Shown here piece after piece: positions 12,231 to 24,598 of a stretch of 64,000 nt of DNA (the stretch's first letter is position 1; each line of letters opens with the position of its first letter). Position numbers and translations under genes: made by a program. Origin of the DNA: Citrus sinensis (lineage: Eukaryota > Streptophyta > Magnoliopsida > Sapindales > Rutaceae); the NCBI RefSeq assembly GCF_022201045.2, contig NC_068558.1, forward strand, positions 48,587,501 to 48,651,500. The letters run 5' to 3'. Under the pieces are notes generated by a model that ran no database searches, was not told the origin of the DNA, and was given only the letters and a program-made list of their open reading frames with translations.

Positions 12231-13210
12231 AAACGTAAGGAGTTTTTTACAAACAAACAGATTCTCGTCATCTACTTGCAACAAGTCCAAACTTCGGGGG
12301 AGGTTTTTAAAAATTATCCAAAGCAGACATCGTCAGGTCTTAAGTGCTACAGATCCTTGCCACGTGTCCTGCTTTTTTCCCATCAACTTGATCTTACGGT
12401 CACTGTTTAGATAGCCGAGTGGACCCAAGTGAAGTAGTGAACTACGTTTTCGGGTAAAAGGAAAAAGTGAAGTAGTGAACCACAATTGGTTGATTTGATA
12501 ATTTCCACTCTCCACCGGTCATTTTTTTTCCTTTTTTAAAATCAAAAGAAAAATAATATTCATGTATCATTCAATGGATGCCAACTTCAGATTATATGTA
12601 TAGAGAAATACAAAAAGTTAAAAGCTTTGAAAATGAATTTCCATATTCATTCTTCAACTTGATGAATTGTTCATCAAGGCGAAGCCGTAAGCCATAGAAT
12701 AAGCTGACATCCGCAGGATTTCCCCTCAGTTAATCTTTGATAAATAATTAAAGCAATCTGAATAGACCATAGCAAAATGTTAAACTCAAACTCCCTTGTC
12801 CCTTGACATCTCCAATGCACCATATATGTATATAAAAGCTTGAGGATTTTTCTTACAATAGTCGAGAAAAAAAAACTTTAAATTATGGCTTATAAGATTA
12901 ATGGAGCTTATGATATGGGCTGTAAAAAGTCTGTTTAAACAATTAAATTATTTGAGGATTTAATTGGATGTATATTTGGGTATTTATGTAATTATAATTA
13001 AAAAGGAGAGTTTTATAAAAAAATTAGAGGGGGTGTCATAATACAAATCCCTAAAAATATATATCAGAAAAATAAATCTCACAAATGTTAAAAAAAAAAA
13101 TTGAACTCTCCGTCTCCGGTTTAAATTTAAAGTCCAAAGGAAAAAATGCCAAACCATAAAAAAAAGAGAATAAAGTTTAGTTTAGCTTGATATTTAAAAG
13201 AGGGAGAATG

Positions 13211-13327
13211 CTACGGTACAGTATCCGTACCTTACAGCACCTCACACAATGGCTATGGATCCCACTTAGGTCCACTTTTCATTTTACCGTGCAAGGATGG
13301 CCGTAAGGTACAGATACGGTAACTTAG
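13211..13327. mobile_element. Short MITE with GTACCTTAC termini
   Basis: The left end CTACGGTACAGTATCCGTAC followed by CTTAC is mirrored by a right end whose reverse complement is CTAAGTTACCGTATCTGTAC followed by CTTAC. About 25 bases pair with a few mismatches around a core of about 65 bases. There is no coding capacity and no clear target-site duplication. Confidence 0.7.
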
Positions 13328-13363
13328 TCACAGCTTTAAAGGAGAATTAATATTCGTCTATGG

Positions 13364-13490
13364 TGCAGATTCTGTAAGTAACATCTCCCACCGTCCCACC
13401 ATCCCATTTTCTATTGTTTAATTTCTCATTCCACATGCAATCGCATCCAACGGCTGATGCTGCAGTCTGTAACTTACAGATTCTGTAAGC
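13364..13490. mobile_element. MITE with CAGATTCTGTAA termini, copy 1
   Basis: The left end GCAGATTCTGTAAGTAAC is mirrored by right-end GTAACTTACAGATTCTGTAA. The same 12-base terminal word occurs at both ends of the element at 60527-60695, so the two belong to one family. The target duplication is not clear here, and the right end seems partly rearranged. Confidence 0.6.
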
Positions 13491-13636
13491 TAGCAAAGTT
13501 CATTAATATATATTCCTGAATCTTCCTGCACCGAGTTGGAACATTTTACACCCATCCGTTGTCTCAGCAGCAAACATGACATCACTCAAGCGTTGAGAAC
13601 TTGACATGCAGATCTTAAATAATGGACTTTTTGAAT

Positions 13637-13658
13637 CCCCCCCCCCCCCCCCCCCCCC
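13637..13658. repeat. Poly-C tract (22 C) followed by poly-A
   Basis: An uninterrupted run of 22 C directly followed by 8 A in otherwise AT-rich DNA. The length is probably variable or imprecisely assembled. Confidence 0.9.
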
Positions 13659-13813
13659 AAAAAAAAGTTACAGATCTTAAATAATTGTCATCCACAACTT
13701 TTTTTCTATGATCTGATAATTACTCATGTGACCAATCTTGCAGTTATTAGAGACTAATAATGGGCAGATAAAACATCTCACCTAATCCGTCTCAAATTTA
13801 GTTTTTTTTTTTT

Positions 13814-14540
13814 TAAGGGTGTTTATGGATTAGATTTAACAGATTGCATACCAATTCATATCCGATCTATAATTTTATAAATTATAAATTTTTAATCTAA
13901 TTTAATTTATGAATTGATAAAATTTAATATAAATATAATCTATATGTCTGTGGATCGGATGCGAATTTAACCCAATTTATATCTAATCTATCATTTTGTA
14001 GATTTGTTAGTGAGCTAAAAAATTTTAATTTTGTCATATCCACGAACTAATTAAATAAAAAATTAATATAAAAATAATTTTCTTACCGATCAAATTTAAG
14101 ATTAAATAAGATTTAAATAAATTAATTGTTTAAATAAAGTTAAAAAATACATTCAAAATTTCAAAATATAACACACCAAACAAAATCTCATTTATTTAGA
14201 TCAATACATGAAAATTAACTACTCATGAAGCTATATTTATTTATTTAATTATTTTTATTTTATATTATTATTGGATAAGATATAATATGGTGTTAATATA
14301 ACTATATTCTAACTTATTTATTTATTAGTAAGTACTAATGTATTATTTACAAGTTTATTATTATTTTTTTTTGCGAATTAGCAGATTTTTGTGGATTTAT
14401 AGAAGTAAATCTATATCCAATCCATCGACTGCGCATTTTCAAATGTTCAATCCACTAATCTATGGATCGAATTTTTTACGGATCGTATTTCTGCAGATCA
14501 AATGGATTGAGCAAATCATATTAAATTATGAACACCCTTA
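13814..14540. mobile_element. Non-autonomous hAT-like element
   Basis: It begins TAAGGGTGTTTA and ends TGAACACCCTTA, an 11 of 12 match as terminal inverted repeats. Subterminal words on one side (TGGATTAGAT, GATCGGATG) recur as complements on the other (CAATCCAC, GGATCGAAT). At 727 bases with no transposase frame it is non-autonomous. The 8-base flanks are both T-rich, so a duplication is compatible but not diagnostic. Confidence 0.6.
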
Positions 14541-15769
14541 TTTTTTCAATTTCATTTTTTTTTAATTTTTAACCATCTCTAATCATATTCATACACTTAT
14601 TTATTTTCTTATTATTTTAGTGCCTGTTAAATACGAATCCAATCCAACACCAACCCATAACGATTATGTAGCTCTACGGTATACCAAAATATGCCCAAAT
14701 TAATGGATGTAATAAATATTGAGTTCAACTGTAAAAAAAGGTAAATGAAAATGAATGAAATAATTTTTTTTTAATTACATGAGACTATTGGTCAAATTAT
14801 AATTCAATACTAATATTTATAATTAGACAATTATTATGACTAAATTTACAAATCTTATGTAATACTACACAAATTTTTTAAACCTTACCTTCACTCAAAT
14901 TTTTATTTTTTTTTAAAAGAACCTAGAATACATTGCGAGGCTCAAACTCATGCGATCGCAATTATGAGTGTCGAGTTCTTTGTCCAAGTGGCGAATGAAG
15001 GGGATTAGCTTAACCTCATTTGACAGGTTAAGAATTTAGTGAATAGACGTATCCCCCAAAAAAAAAAAAACCAAAACCATAGCTAATGACTGTAACATTA
15101 GTGTCAATCATGTCAGCTTTTGCTTTTTCCAGTATTTCTGCTTACATTTGCATGGATGGAGCCAACGAGGTGCGAATCTTATTCCGTTGTCCCGCCAAAA
15201 TGAAAAGAGGATGAATAGCCGGCCTATATTGCCACGACGGTCTGCGAGGTCCACACAGAGGTCCCCATTCTTGCACTTGCATGCTTCAAAATTTTCACAG
15301 CCGTTCGGATCGAAATCTGAAATCTTACTGACCATCAATGGGCAATTTAGTCGGGATCAGGCTAATGACAGGGACCGATTGGAAAGAAAGCTTTTCAAGG
15401 TTGTAATCAATGTGATTCAATCTTCAGGTCATTGTTTAAACTGCTTTCTTTTTGTACAAAAACGAGTGGGTCGGAATTATATGCGCAGTTGCGCACTATT
15501 TTATATATGTATGAACGTGTGTGTATGAGAAGTTTTCGATTCAAGAATTTAAAGTGTAAGAAAGTTTGAAAATTTTTTAAAATCAGTCTATATATATATT
15601 TGTGTGTGTTTTAACTTTATGAAAGTGAGAATGTTAGTAAAATAATAATAAAAAATTATAAATTTTAATATATTAAAAATTATATTTATTTATTTATTAA
15701 TGTATTGAAATTTATATATTTGTTTATTTTTTACTGCTATCCTCACTTTCCTCACTAAAGAATATATAT

Positions 15770-15772
15770 ATA

Positions 15773-15805
<33 letters not shown>
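15770..15805. repeat. Compound TA/GT/TA microsatellite
   Basis: Alternating TA, then GT, then TA dinucleotides form one continuous purine-pyrimidine alternation of roughly 40 bases, a potential Z-DNA or cruciform site. I attach no function to it. Confidence 0.8.
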
Positions 15806-15806
<1 letters not shown>

Positions 15807-16981
15807 GAAAATATTAAAAGACAACATAAAAAAAGAAACCAAAAAGTTGAGTGCCATGGTGTTTGTTTTGAATTATTAAAAAATGGAAGCCTCTTTTTTT
15901 TTTTTTTCTTCACATGATAGTAGACACAAAATCATAGTCTTTTGATACTAAACAAATCAATGGATCAAATTAAATGTGTACTTTTATTTTATTAAAAACA
16001 AAATTAAAAATCAATAGGTCACACAACTTATTATTAAACATTTTCTTTTCTTTGTCTTACTTTCTCTCTATAATTAATATAATTAGAGTCTCTATCTTTC
16101 ATCTACCTTAAGTACCTTAAATAACTCTCAGGTAAATAACTTTTGAATGAAGTACAAATATCAATATTAGCACACCAAAACATGCCCAAAATTGGATTTG
16201 TTCTAGCTTCCAATCTCTCTCAATTTTCTCTTTTTTTAATACAAATTTTTGTGGAAACTAAAATGAAGAGATTCAATTAACAACATGATTTTTTTTTATT
16301 CTTTTCTTTTCGAAACGTATCCATATTTTATTTGTATGATTCCTCTCTTATCAATTTGGTCTGTATTCCAAGCAACCAAAATGTTATTAATATCAAAACG
16401 AAAGCAACAACATAACAAGATCGAGTATAGAAGACAATATTGGAAAAAGAAGACAGTAAAGAGTATTAAACATCACTCACCAATGGGATTTTAGTACAAT
16501 GCTTGGTTGATAGTTCTTCTAACTATATATTATGACATTATTCATTTATTCATATGAGGAAATATTTAATAATTTTTTACATTCAATCTTAGAGAGTAAT
16601 GTTGTTTAATAATTCAAAACAAACAACGTGCTACTCAACTTTTTGGTTTCTTTAATTCTTTTATGTTTTATATCTGCTATTGATGCTTTTACTTTAGTAG
16701 AAAATATGGAGATTACGTATAAGATAGTTCTTCAACACTACTAATAAAGGATGCAAAGAATCAAAATCATATTAATTATAGAGACAAAATAGGAGGAGGA
16801 AAAAATATTTAATAATATGTTGTGGAGCCCATTATTTCTTTTATTAATAAAAATAAAAGTCAACATTTAATTAGATCTATTAATTTATTTGGCATTAAAA
16901 AGTTACGACACTGGGTATAATTTCCCATATTATTGTGTCAAAAAAATGACGGCCCACAAATCACATATTCACATGTTTTAT

Positions 16982-17370
16982 CTTTTCAACGAATTAAAAA
17001 TAATATGAGACATATGCCAATTATATAATATATTACATCAGTGTTGGAGAATGTTCTAGTTTTAGTTCAGCCAAAGAGAATGAGACACGTGTTAACTCTT
17101 TTAAACGAATTAAAAATAATTAGTTTGGCCCATGGCAATTACATACGGGAGCCCTCATGTTACATGATCATTTGCCATTACATAATACATTACATCAGTG
17201 TTGGAGAATGTTCTAGTTTTAGTTCAACCAAAGAGAATGAGACACGTGTTAACTTTTTTCAACGAATTAAAAATAATATGAGACACATGCCAATAATATA
17301 ATATATTACATCAGTGTCGGAGAATGTTTTAGTTTTTAGTTGAACCAAAGAGAATGAGACACGTGTTAAA
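16982..17370. repeat. Three direct repeats, each with a G-box
   Basis: Three head-to-tail copies (about 16982-17096, 17097-17252, 17253-17370) share CAACGAATTAAAAATAATATG, then TATTACATCAGTG, GGAGAATGTT, CCAAAGAGAATGAG and ACACGTGTTAA. Copy 2 carries about 40 extra bases in its first half. CACGTG falls at 17086, 17243 and 17360. No gene starts near by, so this is described as a repeat and not as a promoter. Confidence 0.85.
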
Positions 17371-20300
17371 TGGGAAGGACGAACCACGGAGATGGAGTTA
17401 TTTGGGGTCCGTTTAGGGCGACTATTGCACCCTCCGTATACTCGGAGAATGCAGCGTAGTTGCCCCACCAGGCCCCAAACCGACTCTTTAAAGAATTAAT
17501 GGGATCCACGAGATGGACGGAGTGGCGAAGGGAATAAGAGAAACAAACTAAAGGGACCACTAAAGCCGTCCGAAGACATCTTAGCAGCTCAAGAGGGAGA
17601 ATGAAGTTATTGGATCAGCATATCTACATTTAAAAGATAAGATTGGATTGCATTAACTTTTAAGATTAAATCGGATTAAATTAAATTATATATATTACTA
17701 ATTTAATTTAATAAAGTTAAATAACTGTTTAAATAATATAATATTTTTAAATTATATTGATAATTATTGATTTTAATATTTAATATTCAATACTACTATT
17801 AAGAGATAGTTGATTATTTTTATGTTTACTATTCAATACTAATAAATTAATAATACAATTAATGAATACAAATTTGATATTCTATATAAAATAAAATTTT
17901 AGGCTAAAAAATTTATGAAATTAATTTCTATGTTTAATTTTTAATTAAAATATTAGGTTAAATGAAAAGTAAAAGAGTGATAAAGGGGACACAAATTCTT
18001 CATTTAATTTTATCCCACCCAAATCCATCTAAATATAAGGATTGATAAAATTCCAATTGTTTTGGACAAATTTTAGTCTACTCTATTAGTCCATGACAAC
18101 CAAACATACTTTAGAATTAGACTATTTTGTTAATTCCAAAATCTAATTCAATCCCACAATTTATCCAAGCTCCCAAAACATAACCTAAATGAACAATGCT
18201 TTTTGTTTTAAAATTTTCCCTTAAAAATAAATATTTGAAATGATCGGACATTCACTTTAAGAAGACTCACTGTATCATATCATGTAACAATGCATTTAAA
18301 TAAAAAAAAAATTATACAAATTTGGATTCATTGATGATTGATTGGGTTGGCATTTTATCGTTTTAGTTGTAGGCCCTCTGTCATTTTCATAGGCTTGAGT
18401 AATAAGGGTGAGTACAGTGGCATTCATTTTTTTTTTTTTTTGTTTTTTGCAAGTAGAAAACAGTTAAAAAAAAAAACACACACACACTCACACAAGTATG
18501 GTTTCATGATTTAAAAATGATATCAAAGTCAACAATATTTCATTGTATTAAAGAGGGCACGGTGACGTGATATCTACGATGCTAAACAGTTTTGTACGGG
18601 GCTGGGTTTACTTAACAATGAGTTGGGATACGCATGGGCTCATCGAAAGATTTCTGTAGGTTTGGGCTTGGGTTTGAATAACAAAGCCTTCTTGCACGAG
18701 GTTTTGCATATCTTCCAATCACGGAAGAATTTCGGACTGGCACAGTGGCACTACTGCCACCCCTCTATTTTCCTTATAAAATCCCTCTTGTTTTGTATTT
18801 ATAATCTTATTCTTTATATTAAAGGCAAGAATTTATCTAATTAAATTCACCTCCGGTTATTTTATTTGGTCATTTTCTCTATTACAACCACTATAAACTT
18901 ACAAACACAAAAAAGCAGTCGAATGTAAAAGAGTAAGAATGTGATATAAATTAGGTTTTATCTCAATTTGTGTTTGCTGCACAGATAGTTTTGTAAAGTT
19001 TTAACAAATTACTATCTTTATGAGCAAATTAGGAGACAACTAGGCTTGTGCTTATTTTGTTTAAATAAATTAAAAATACATACGATTGAGTTAATTACAT
19101 GTTTTTATTTGTTTTGAAGAAGGCAAGAACACCAAATATGCATTTGAAAAGGTTTGACAGTGAAACTGGATAAATAATCTTTTTAATTGAAAGGTTTATT
19201 GAGGAGGTTATTTTGGGAATTAAAAAGAATAGTAATGAAAAAGGGATTTGATAAAGATGGTGGAGATGCACCAATAGCCTTCCCACAATTTTGAGAACAA
19301 CAACAATTTGCGTGGAGCTATCAGCGCCCTCAATTATTCTATAGTCCGTATTTACAATTTTAACCCTATAATATATCACATAAAAATAAACTCAATGTAT
19401 CACTTCACTAACAAACTCTTTAGTCCTGCATGAGTTTCTTCTTATTACCAAATATTGGCACCTGGTGGCGATTTGAGTCCCTACTGAAAAAAAAAAAAAA
19501 GCAAAGAAAAAAATATTTAATGTTTAGTTAATTTTTTTTAATTTTTTTTTTATCAAAGTCTCCAACAAACTATACCAAAACCCCCAATAAATTTACACTT
19601 AGAGTTGGACTTTGTGAATTAGAATATAATCTATAAATAATAATATTAAGGGTCCCTTTATAATGTTGTAATTTTTTAACGGCATCAATAGTGTAAAAAA
19701 TATGTATCCTTGGATCTATTCAGCGGTATACGTTATTCCATTAATAAAAAATTTTAATCATTTTAAAAATATTATAACTAGATGAAAAGGTAATTTTAAA
19801 TTTAATAATTGAAAAAAATAGAGATATGATAATACAATTTTATCTCATTGAATTGATCTGAAATTAGATTATTGAGGACTGCCTCAGCTCCCATATGTGC
19901 TTGGAAATTGGATCGAAGAACATCTTCAAAGAAATTTTCAAGGCCAAAGTAATGGCGAAGGTAACTTCACAGGCATGTAGCTTTCAAAACTTAAAGAAGA
20001 TGCTGTAAATCAATCTAAGTTGTATAAAATGAATTCACCATCTTCATCCCTCTCTCTGTGTCTCCTTTGTACCATCGTATTCATTCATTACTGAAATTTT
20101 TTGGTGCTTCAATTATTGATCAATCTCAAACTTGAACTTTCAAGTTAAAAATTTAACATTGTCAGATAAAATAACTAAACAAGTCATATGTCCTTCCAAC
20201 TAAAATACCTTCTGGAATATGTTTTAATAAATGTTTATTTCTTAGAACTATAAAATAATAAAAAAATTATTTTCAAATACCATTAATTGGATTTTTTTCT

Positions 20301-20555
20301 CCAAATCAATAAACAATAAAATAGTTTCTCACTAGACGACAAGACCAAAAGCTTTAATGTTTTTTTTGTTCAAAACAAAAAAAATTGGCAGGAGCAGACT
20401 CTCGTAACGGTAACACGTGTAACTCACATGCATAGTTGTCAAGCGTCAATCCCTTAAACCGGATTTTGACCGTGTCCTCGTCCTCTTTTAACAGAAGATC
20501 TCAACCACCTCCACCTTGGAAGATTCCTACCAAAACCCTTGTCTTCCATTTTTCA

Positions 20556-20690
20556 ATGCGTGATTCCAAAACCCTAATTTCTCAAATCAATCACTCTTAC
20601 GCAACAACCGCGTCTATTATTTCTCCATTTACCGAAATTTTCTCAATTTCAAAACCGAATCGTCGAATCTCTCACTCTCCATGTTCCTAA
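20556..20690 (+). other. Possible upstream open reading frame in the leader of the At1g01500-like gene
   Basis: An ATG-started frame of 44 codons ends 53 bases before the main start. It lies in the putative 5' leader, which also holds the telobox-like word AAACCCTAA or close variants near 20535-20580. Whether the leader starts upstream of 20556 cannot be seen from sequence alone. If it does, this uORF could reduce translation of the main frame. Confidence 0.35.
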
Positions 20691-20743
20691 ACTCTAATTT
20701 AATTCAATAAATCTTCCGTCTGAAGAAGTTATAATTTCTCTTG

Positions 20744-22712
20744 ATGGATCATCAAGACTCTCGTGAACGTTCAAATTCATACCATCTAATACCAAATTCA
20801 TCGATAACGCACTCAGCGTGGCTCGAAATCAGGCTCTTTTATGTGCGGATCTCGCCTTGCGTGATTTCCAGCGTGCCCGATCACTTAACCCTCTGTCACG
20901 AGCGTCGCGAGGTCGGCGTGTCTTTAGAAATCAACGGCTCACGCGTTCCCTCATCCGATACGACGTCGCTAACCCTGCGTCGCGATCGGCTCAATAAGGA
21001 ATCATCGGAGGTGACGTATGTGAGCACGGATAGCGTTCGCGTGACGGGGAGTATTGATTTTGAGGTTTTTGACAAGGACATGGTTTTGTGTGGGTCGTTG
21101 GAGAGGATGGAGTCCACGTGGAATAATGGGAGTGATTCGAGGACGGCGGGGTGGAGTATGGATTGTTATACGGCGATAGGGTCTGGTTCTTCAGCGTTTT
21201 TTCAACCGAAGCTTGGGGTTTCGGCTCCGGCTATTGAGGTTTATATTGCCGGTTGTTGTGGAGGTGTGCCGGTGATTTTGACAAAGACGATACAGGTGAG
21301 TCCAAGAAGGAAGGGGTACAGACACTGGATGCTGGACTCAATTCCAGAGGATGAGGAGGTTGAGAAGAATTTGAAGGGCGGTAATGGGTTGGTTCGACAA
21401 AGGAAATTGCAGGTATATTGAGATTCGAGATTTTGATGTTGTTTCATTTTCTTGTGTTGAAATTTTTAATGGGATGCTTTTACATTGCAAATGTTTGTAT
21501 GGTGGAGAGATGAAAGTTAGGGATTCTGATTAGGATTTTGTATCAGCTTGACTATGTAGTTAGCCTTGGCGATAACGATCAGTTTTCCAATCGTTACACA
21601 AAATTTGATGATTTCAAAAGTTGGAATAGGTTTGATGGCATATATATAAAAAAAAAAAAAACTTATGGTGGCTTATGGCGACACCAAATTAATTATAGTC
21701 TGCTTTGAACTTCTTGAGCCCCTGACTGATTTTATTAGTGTCTGTACTTTTACATGATGGCAATCTTTATGCAATGCAAATGAATTTGATGTCTCCTTGT
21801 ATATTGAATTCTTGGTTTGGTCTACGAGGTGAACTTGTTCTCTCTCCCACTATGTCTGTCCTCTATGTAGAGTATGTTCTATTGCATCAAAAAGTGGATG
21901 CATGAAACCAGTATGTTAATTTGTGTTCTTGTAATTGCAGAAAATGAAGCGAGATCTATAAACTTGTGAACTCAACACCTTTGAGAAACATGCACAATCC
22001 TTTATCGGCAAGCTTCTGCCATCCTCCCAAACTGGCCAGCTTGTCTGTTTAGTATTACTATTTTTTTCTGTCATTCTCTTGGTTTTAACTCGAATTGCAT
22101 GAAACCCTCTTTGGAGATCTAAAAAAAGTTTACCATATATAGGACTCTGAAGGTTTTTTTCGTTGCCTTCTTCTTTTTTTATTTTTTATTATTTATTTAT
22201 TTAATTATTTTGGCTGCATGGATGAATGCCAACTGTACGACGTGTTGATGTCACTGCTTAATTTTATTTTCAAGTATGGCTTTTGGCTTTAGATTACTGT
22301 TGCAGAATATATGTTTTTCATACATGTTTCTGTTATTTTCCTGTGTATTTTTTGAGATTTGTGGTATCTTTTGAATCTTTTAGCATTTTTTTTTAAACTT
22401 AACATGTGCATGCAATTGCATTTTTAATCAATGTCTGTCTATTCCAGTAAAGGTTGTCTATTTATTTCTGGGGCTATGCAGATTACAGAAGCGGAGTTCA
22501 ATGATTACGAGTTGGATGGAAAAATTGGGGAGAAAATCTACTCCGAAGACATGTACTATGGTGAGGATGGCCAACTTTCATGGTTTAATGCTGGTGTTAG
22601 AGTTGGTGTTGGAATTGGCTTAGGGATGTGCCTCGGAGTTGGAATTGGTGTTGGTCTTCTAATGCGTTCATATCAAGCAGCTACTGGGAGGTTTAGGAGG
22701 AGGTTTTCCTGA
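20744..22712 (+). CDS. At1g01500-like plant protein of unknown function
   Basis: Two coding exons, 20744-21412 and 22482-22712, joined in phase 0 across a 1.07-kb intron, giving 299 residues. Arabidopsis At1g01500 carries the database name erythronate-4-phosphate dehydrogenase family, but I see no Rossmann fold or dehydrogenase motif, so that name should not be trusted. The N-terminal part (residues about 25-200) looks like a globular beta-rich domain (AWLEIRLFYVRISPCVIS, then FEVFDKDMVLCGSLERM). An acidic linker follows, and the C-terminus (about 262-286) is a glycine-rich hydrophobic stretch, VGVGIGLGMCLGVGIGVGLL, that fits a membrane segment, followed by a basic tail (RFRRRFS). The start is the first ATG of the long frame; an in-frame TTG just before it is not used. 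The neighbour downstream is AN, as in Arabidopsis. Confidence 0.85.
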
Positions 22713-24598
22713 ACTTAATCATTTCTTTGGGAATTTGTTTTTCTGGTTCAATGAGAAAGGAAAGTAAAATTCTTGGGGATGTCAATGGAAGTTAGAGATA
22801 CCTCACAGCTTTAGCTGAGTTAATAACCTATGCATAAGAAGGTAACTTAAAACATGTTGGTCATGAGTTTTTGTAGATGATAAAGAGGTGTATGGTGTAT
22901 CCGTTAGTAGTTTGAGTTTCTTCTTGTCAAAAAGCTGTTGGGGAGCAGATGAATCGGCTGTCTCATTCTCATGACTGCTATCTAGACTATGAGGCTGTTT
23001 TGAATTAAATATGGATGTGATGTAATGTGCTGATCGATCTTTGCACCAGCATGCCTTTAAGGTATTAGCTCTGGAGTTCTTAGTAACTGATGTGTGTGTA
23101 AGGGATATAGAGACCTCTTCAGTACCAGCATAAATTACCTGGGTGTGAAAAAATTGTATCTATTTTGCCTGTCCTGTAAAATTTTGCTACTCTGATGTGA
23201 AGTTTTTAGTCTTCTTGTTTTGAACTTTTCATTGTTAATCTAACAGTGTTGAAGTTCTGTATCTAGGTTGCGGTAATTCTTTTATTTTATTAATTTTAAT
23301 TTGTTGCGAGCTACTTGTTTCTTTCTGAAATAAATGAAAATTCTTTTCAATGCCTATTAGCAGTTTTATCGACCACAGTTTCTTGTCTTTTCTACTGGAA
23401 GCATTGAGAAGATGGATGAGTTTCTTATCATTAGACCACGACGGATCTGTTGGTATGTGGTTCACAGCACATTTTCGGATAGAAATTGTTAGAAATTGCA
23501 GAGCACAATGTATCTCTTTTGCTGTAGGGTTCTGTACGGATGATGATTATTATTGTTATTATTTTTCTGAAACTACTTCTTAGCTTATGTTTGGTTGACT
23601 ATTCTTCCAGAACTGTCCACTTTTTCTCTATGATTCTTTTTTGTGTGTTGATAATTAGCTAGTAATCTCATGTGGTCAGAAAGCAGGTTTGATTAATGTA
23701 TGTTGAGAACAGAACAGTTTCTTTTCATCAAACAATATGCTAGCAAAGGAAATGCCAAACACATCATCTCCCAAGTGTTGCTTTTACCAAGTATCACAAC
23801 TGTATCCGAACTTTCTACGTGCAACTAGTTTACGGCATTCCTTAGCAAAAGTGTTGCTTGACTTGCTTCCTACTCGGATTTAGTGTATCCACTACCACTG
23901 GCCAAAAAATCCTTGTTGCATCCAGCGGTTCGTTCTTGTGTACATCGATTCCTTCCTACTTATTGGGACTCCACTCTATACCATCTTAGAAACCCACTAG
24001 GTGCGATTATGAAGCCTCGTGTGAAGGTTTTATTTGTTTCAATTTCTTACAGTTTCAAAAAAAAAAAGAAAACGAAAAAAACTAACTTACAGTAAGCAGG
24101 AAGTTCACGCACAAAAAGATTGGCGACGAAGATGAAAAAATACGAGGTTCTTCCTTTCTAGTTTCCTCTCATTTTTCTTATAGGCTTCCGGTCTTTAAAA
24201 TTTGAAACTGATGAGAAACCCTAAATTACATGTTTTACATGGGTCATCGCTGACAAAAACCAGGACATAACAGGAATGATCTAAAAAAAAAGACAAAATA
24301 AATAAAAAAAGGGTAAGATTTAGGTGGATCGCAGCACAGGACTCCGTGGCGGTCATTTCAACTTCTCCTCTGCCTCTGGAGCAGCAGCAGCAGCAACTGA
24401 AAGAAGTAAAGAAATTTAAAAAAAAAAAAAGGGGAAAAAAAACACTGATCATCGAAATCATCCTTCAACTTAGCCCTTAGAAATGTAATTACATCATTAA
24501 ACCCTAACCACCACAACTGACAAGTGACATCACCACTAAGTCACTAACCACGCCGATCTAGGTGAAGAAGAAACAACACACTTGATTCTTGCCAGGAG
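22713..24598. other. Gap between the At1g01500-like gene and AN
   Basis: The first several hundred bases are probably 3' untranslated sequence. The last 400 (about 24200-24598) look like the AN leader, with AAACCCTAA-type words near 24217 and 24500 and a short GCA repeat at 24378-24394. Open frames between 23235 and 24095 show no recognisable protein. Confidence 0.55.

Larger units (their letters stand above)
12231..20435. other. Long gene-poor, repeat-rich gap
   Basis: Over 8 kb without a supportable gene. It contains two MITEs (13211-13327, 13364-13490), a poly-C tract (13637-13658), a hAT-like element (13814-14540), a TA/GT microsatellite (15770-15805) and the three-copy G-box repeat (16982-17370). 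Segments 15130-15530 and 17370-17580 are less AT-rich than their surroundings and could be gene relics, but I recognise neither. The rest is AT-rich with homopolymer runs. Confidence 0.6.

Noticed and set aside
15108..15528. Overlapping open frames on both strands, the minus one cysteine-rich
   Set aside because: No recognisable family, no splice partners that extend them, and both frames cannot be real. The less AT-rich base composition alone is not enough; it may be a gene relic.
17366..17580. Locally GC-richer segment with an open minus frame
   Set aside because: It follows directly on the tandem repeat, shows no known motif and no start context of quality.
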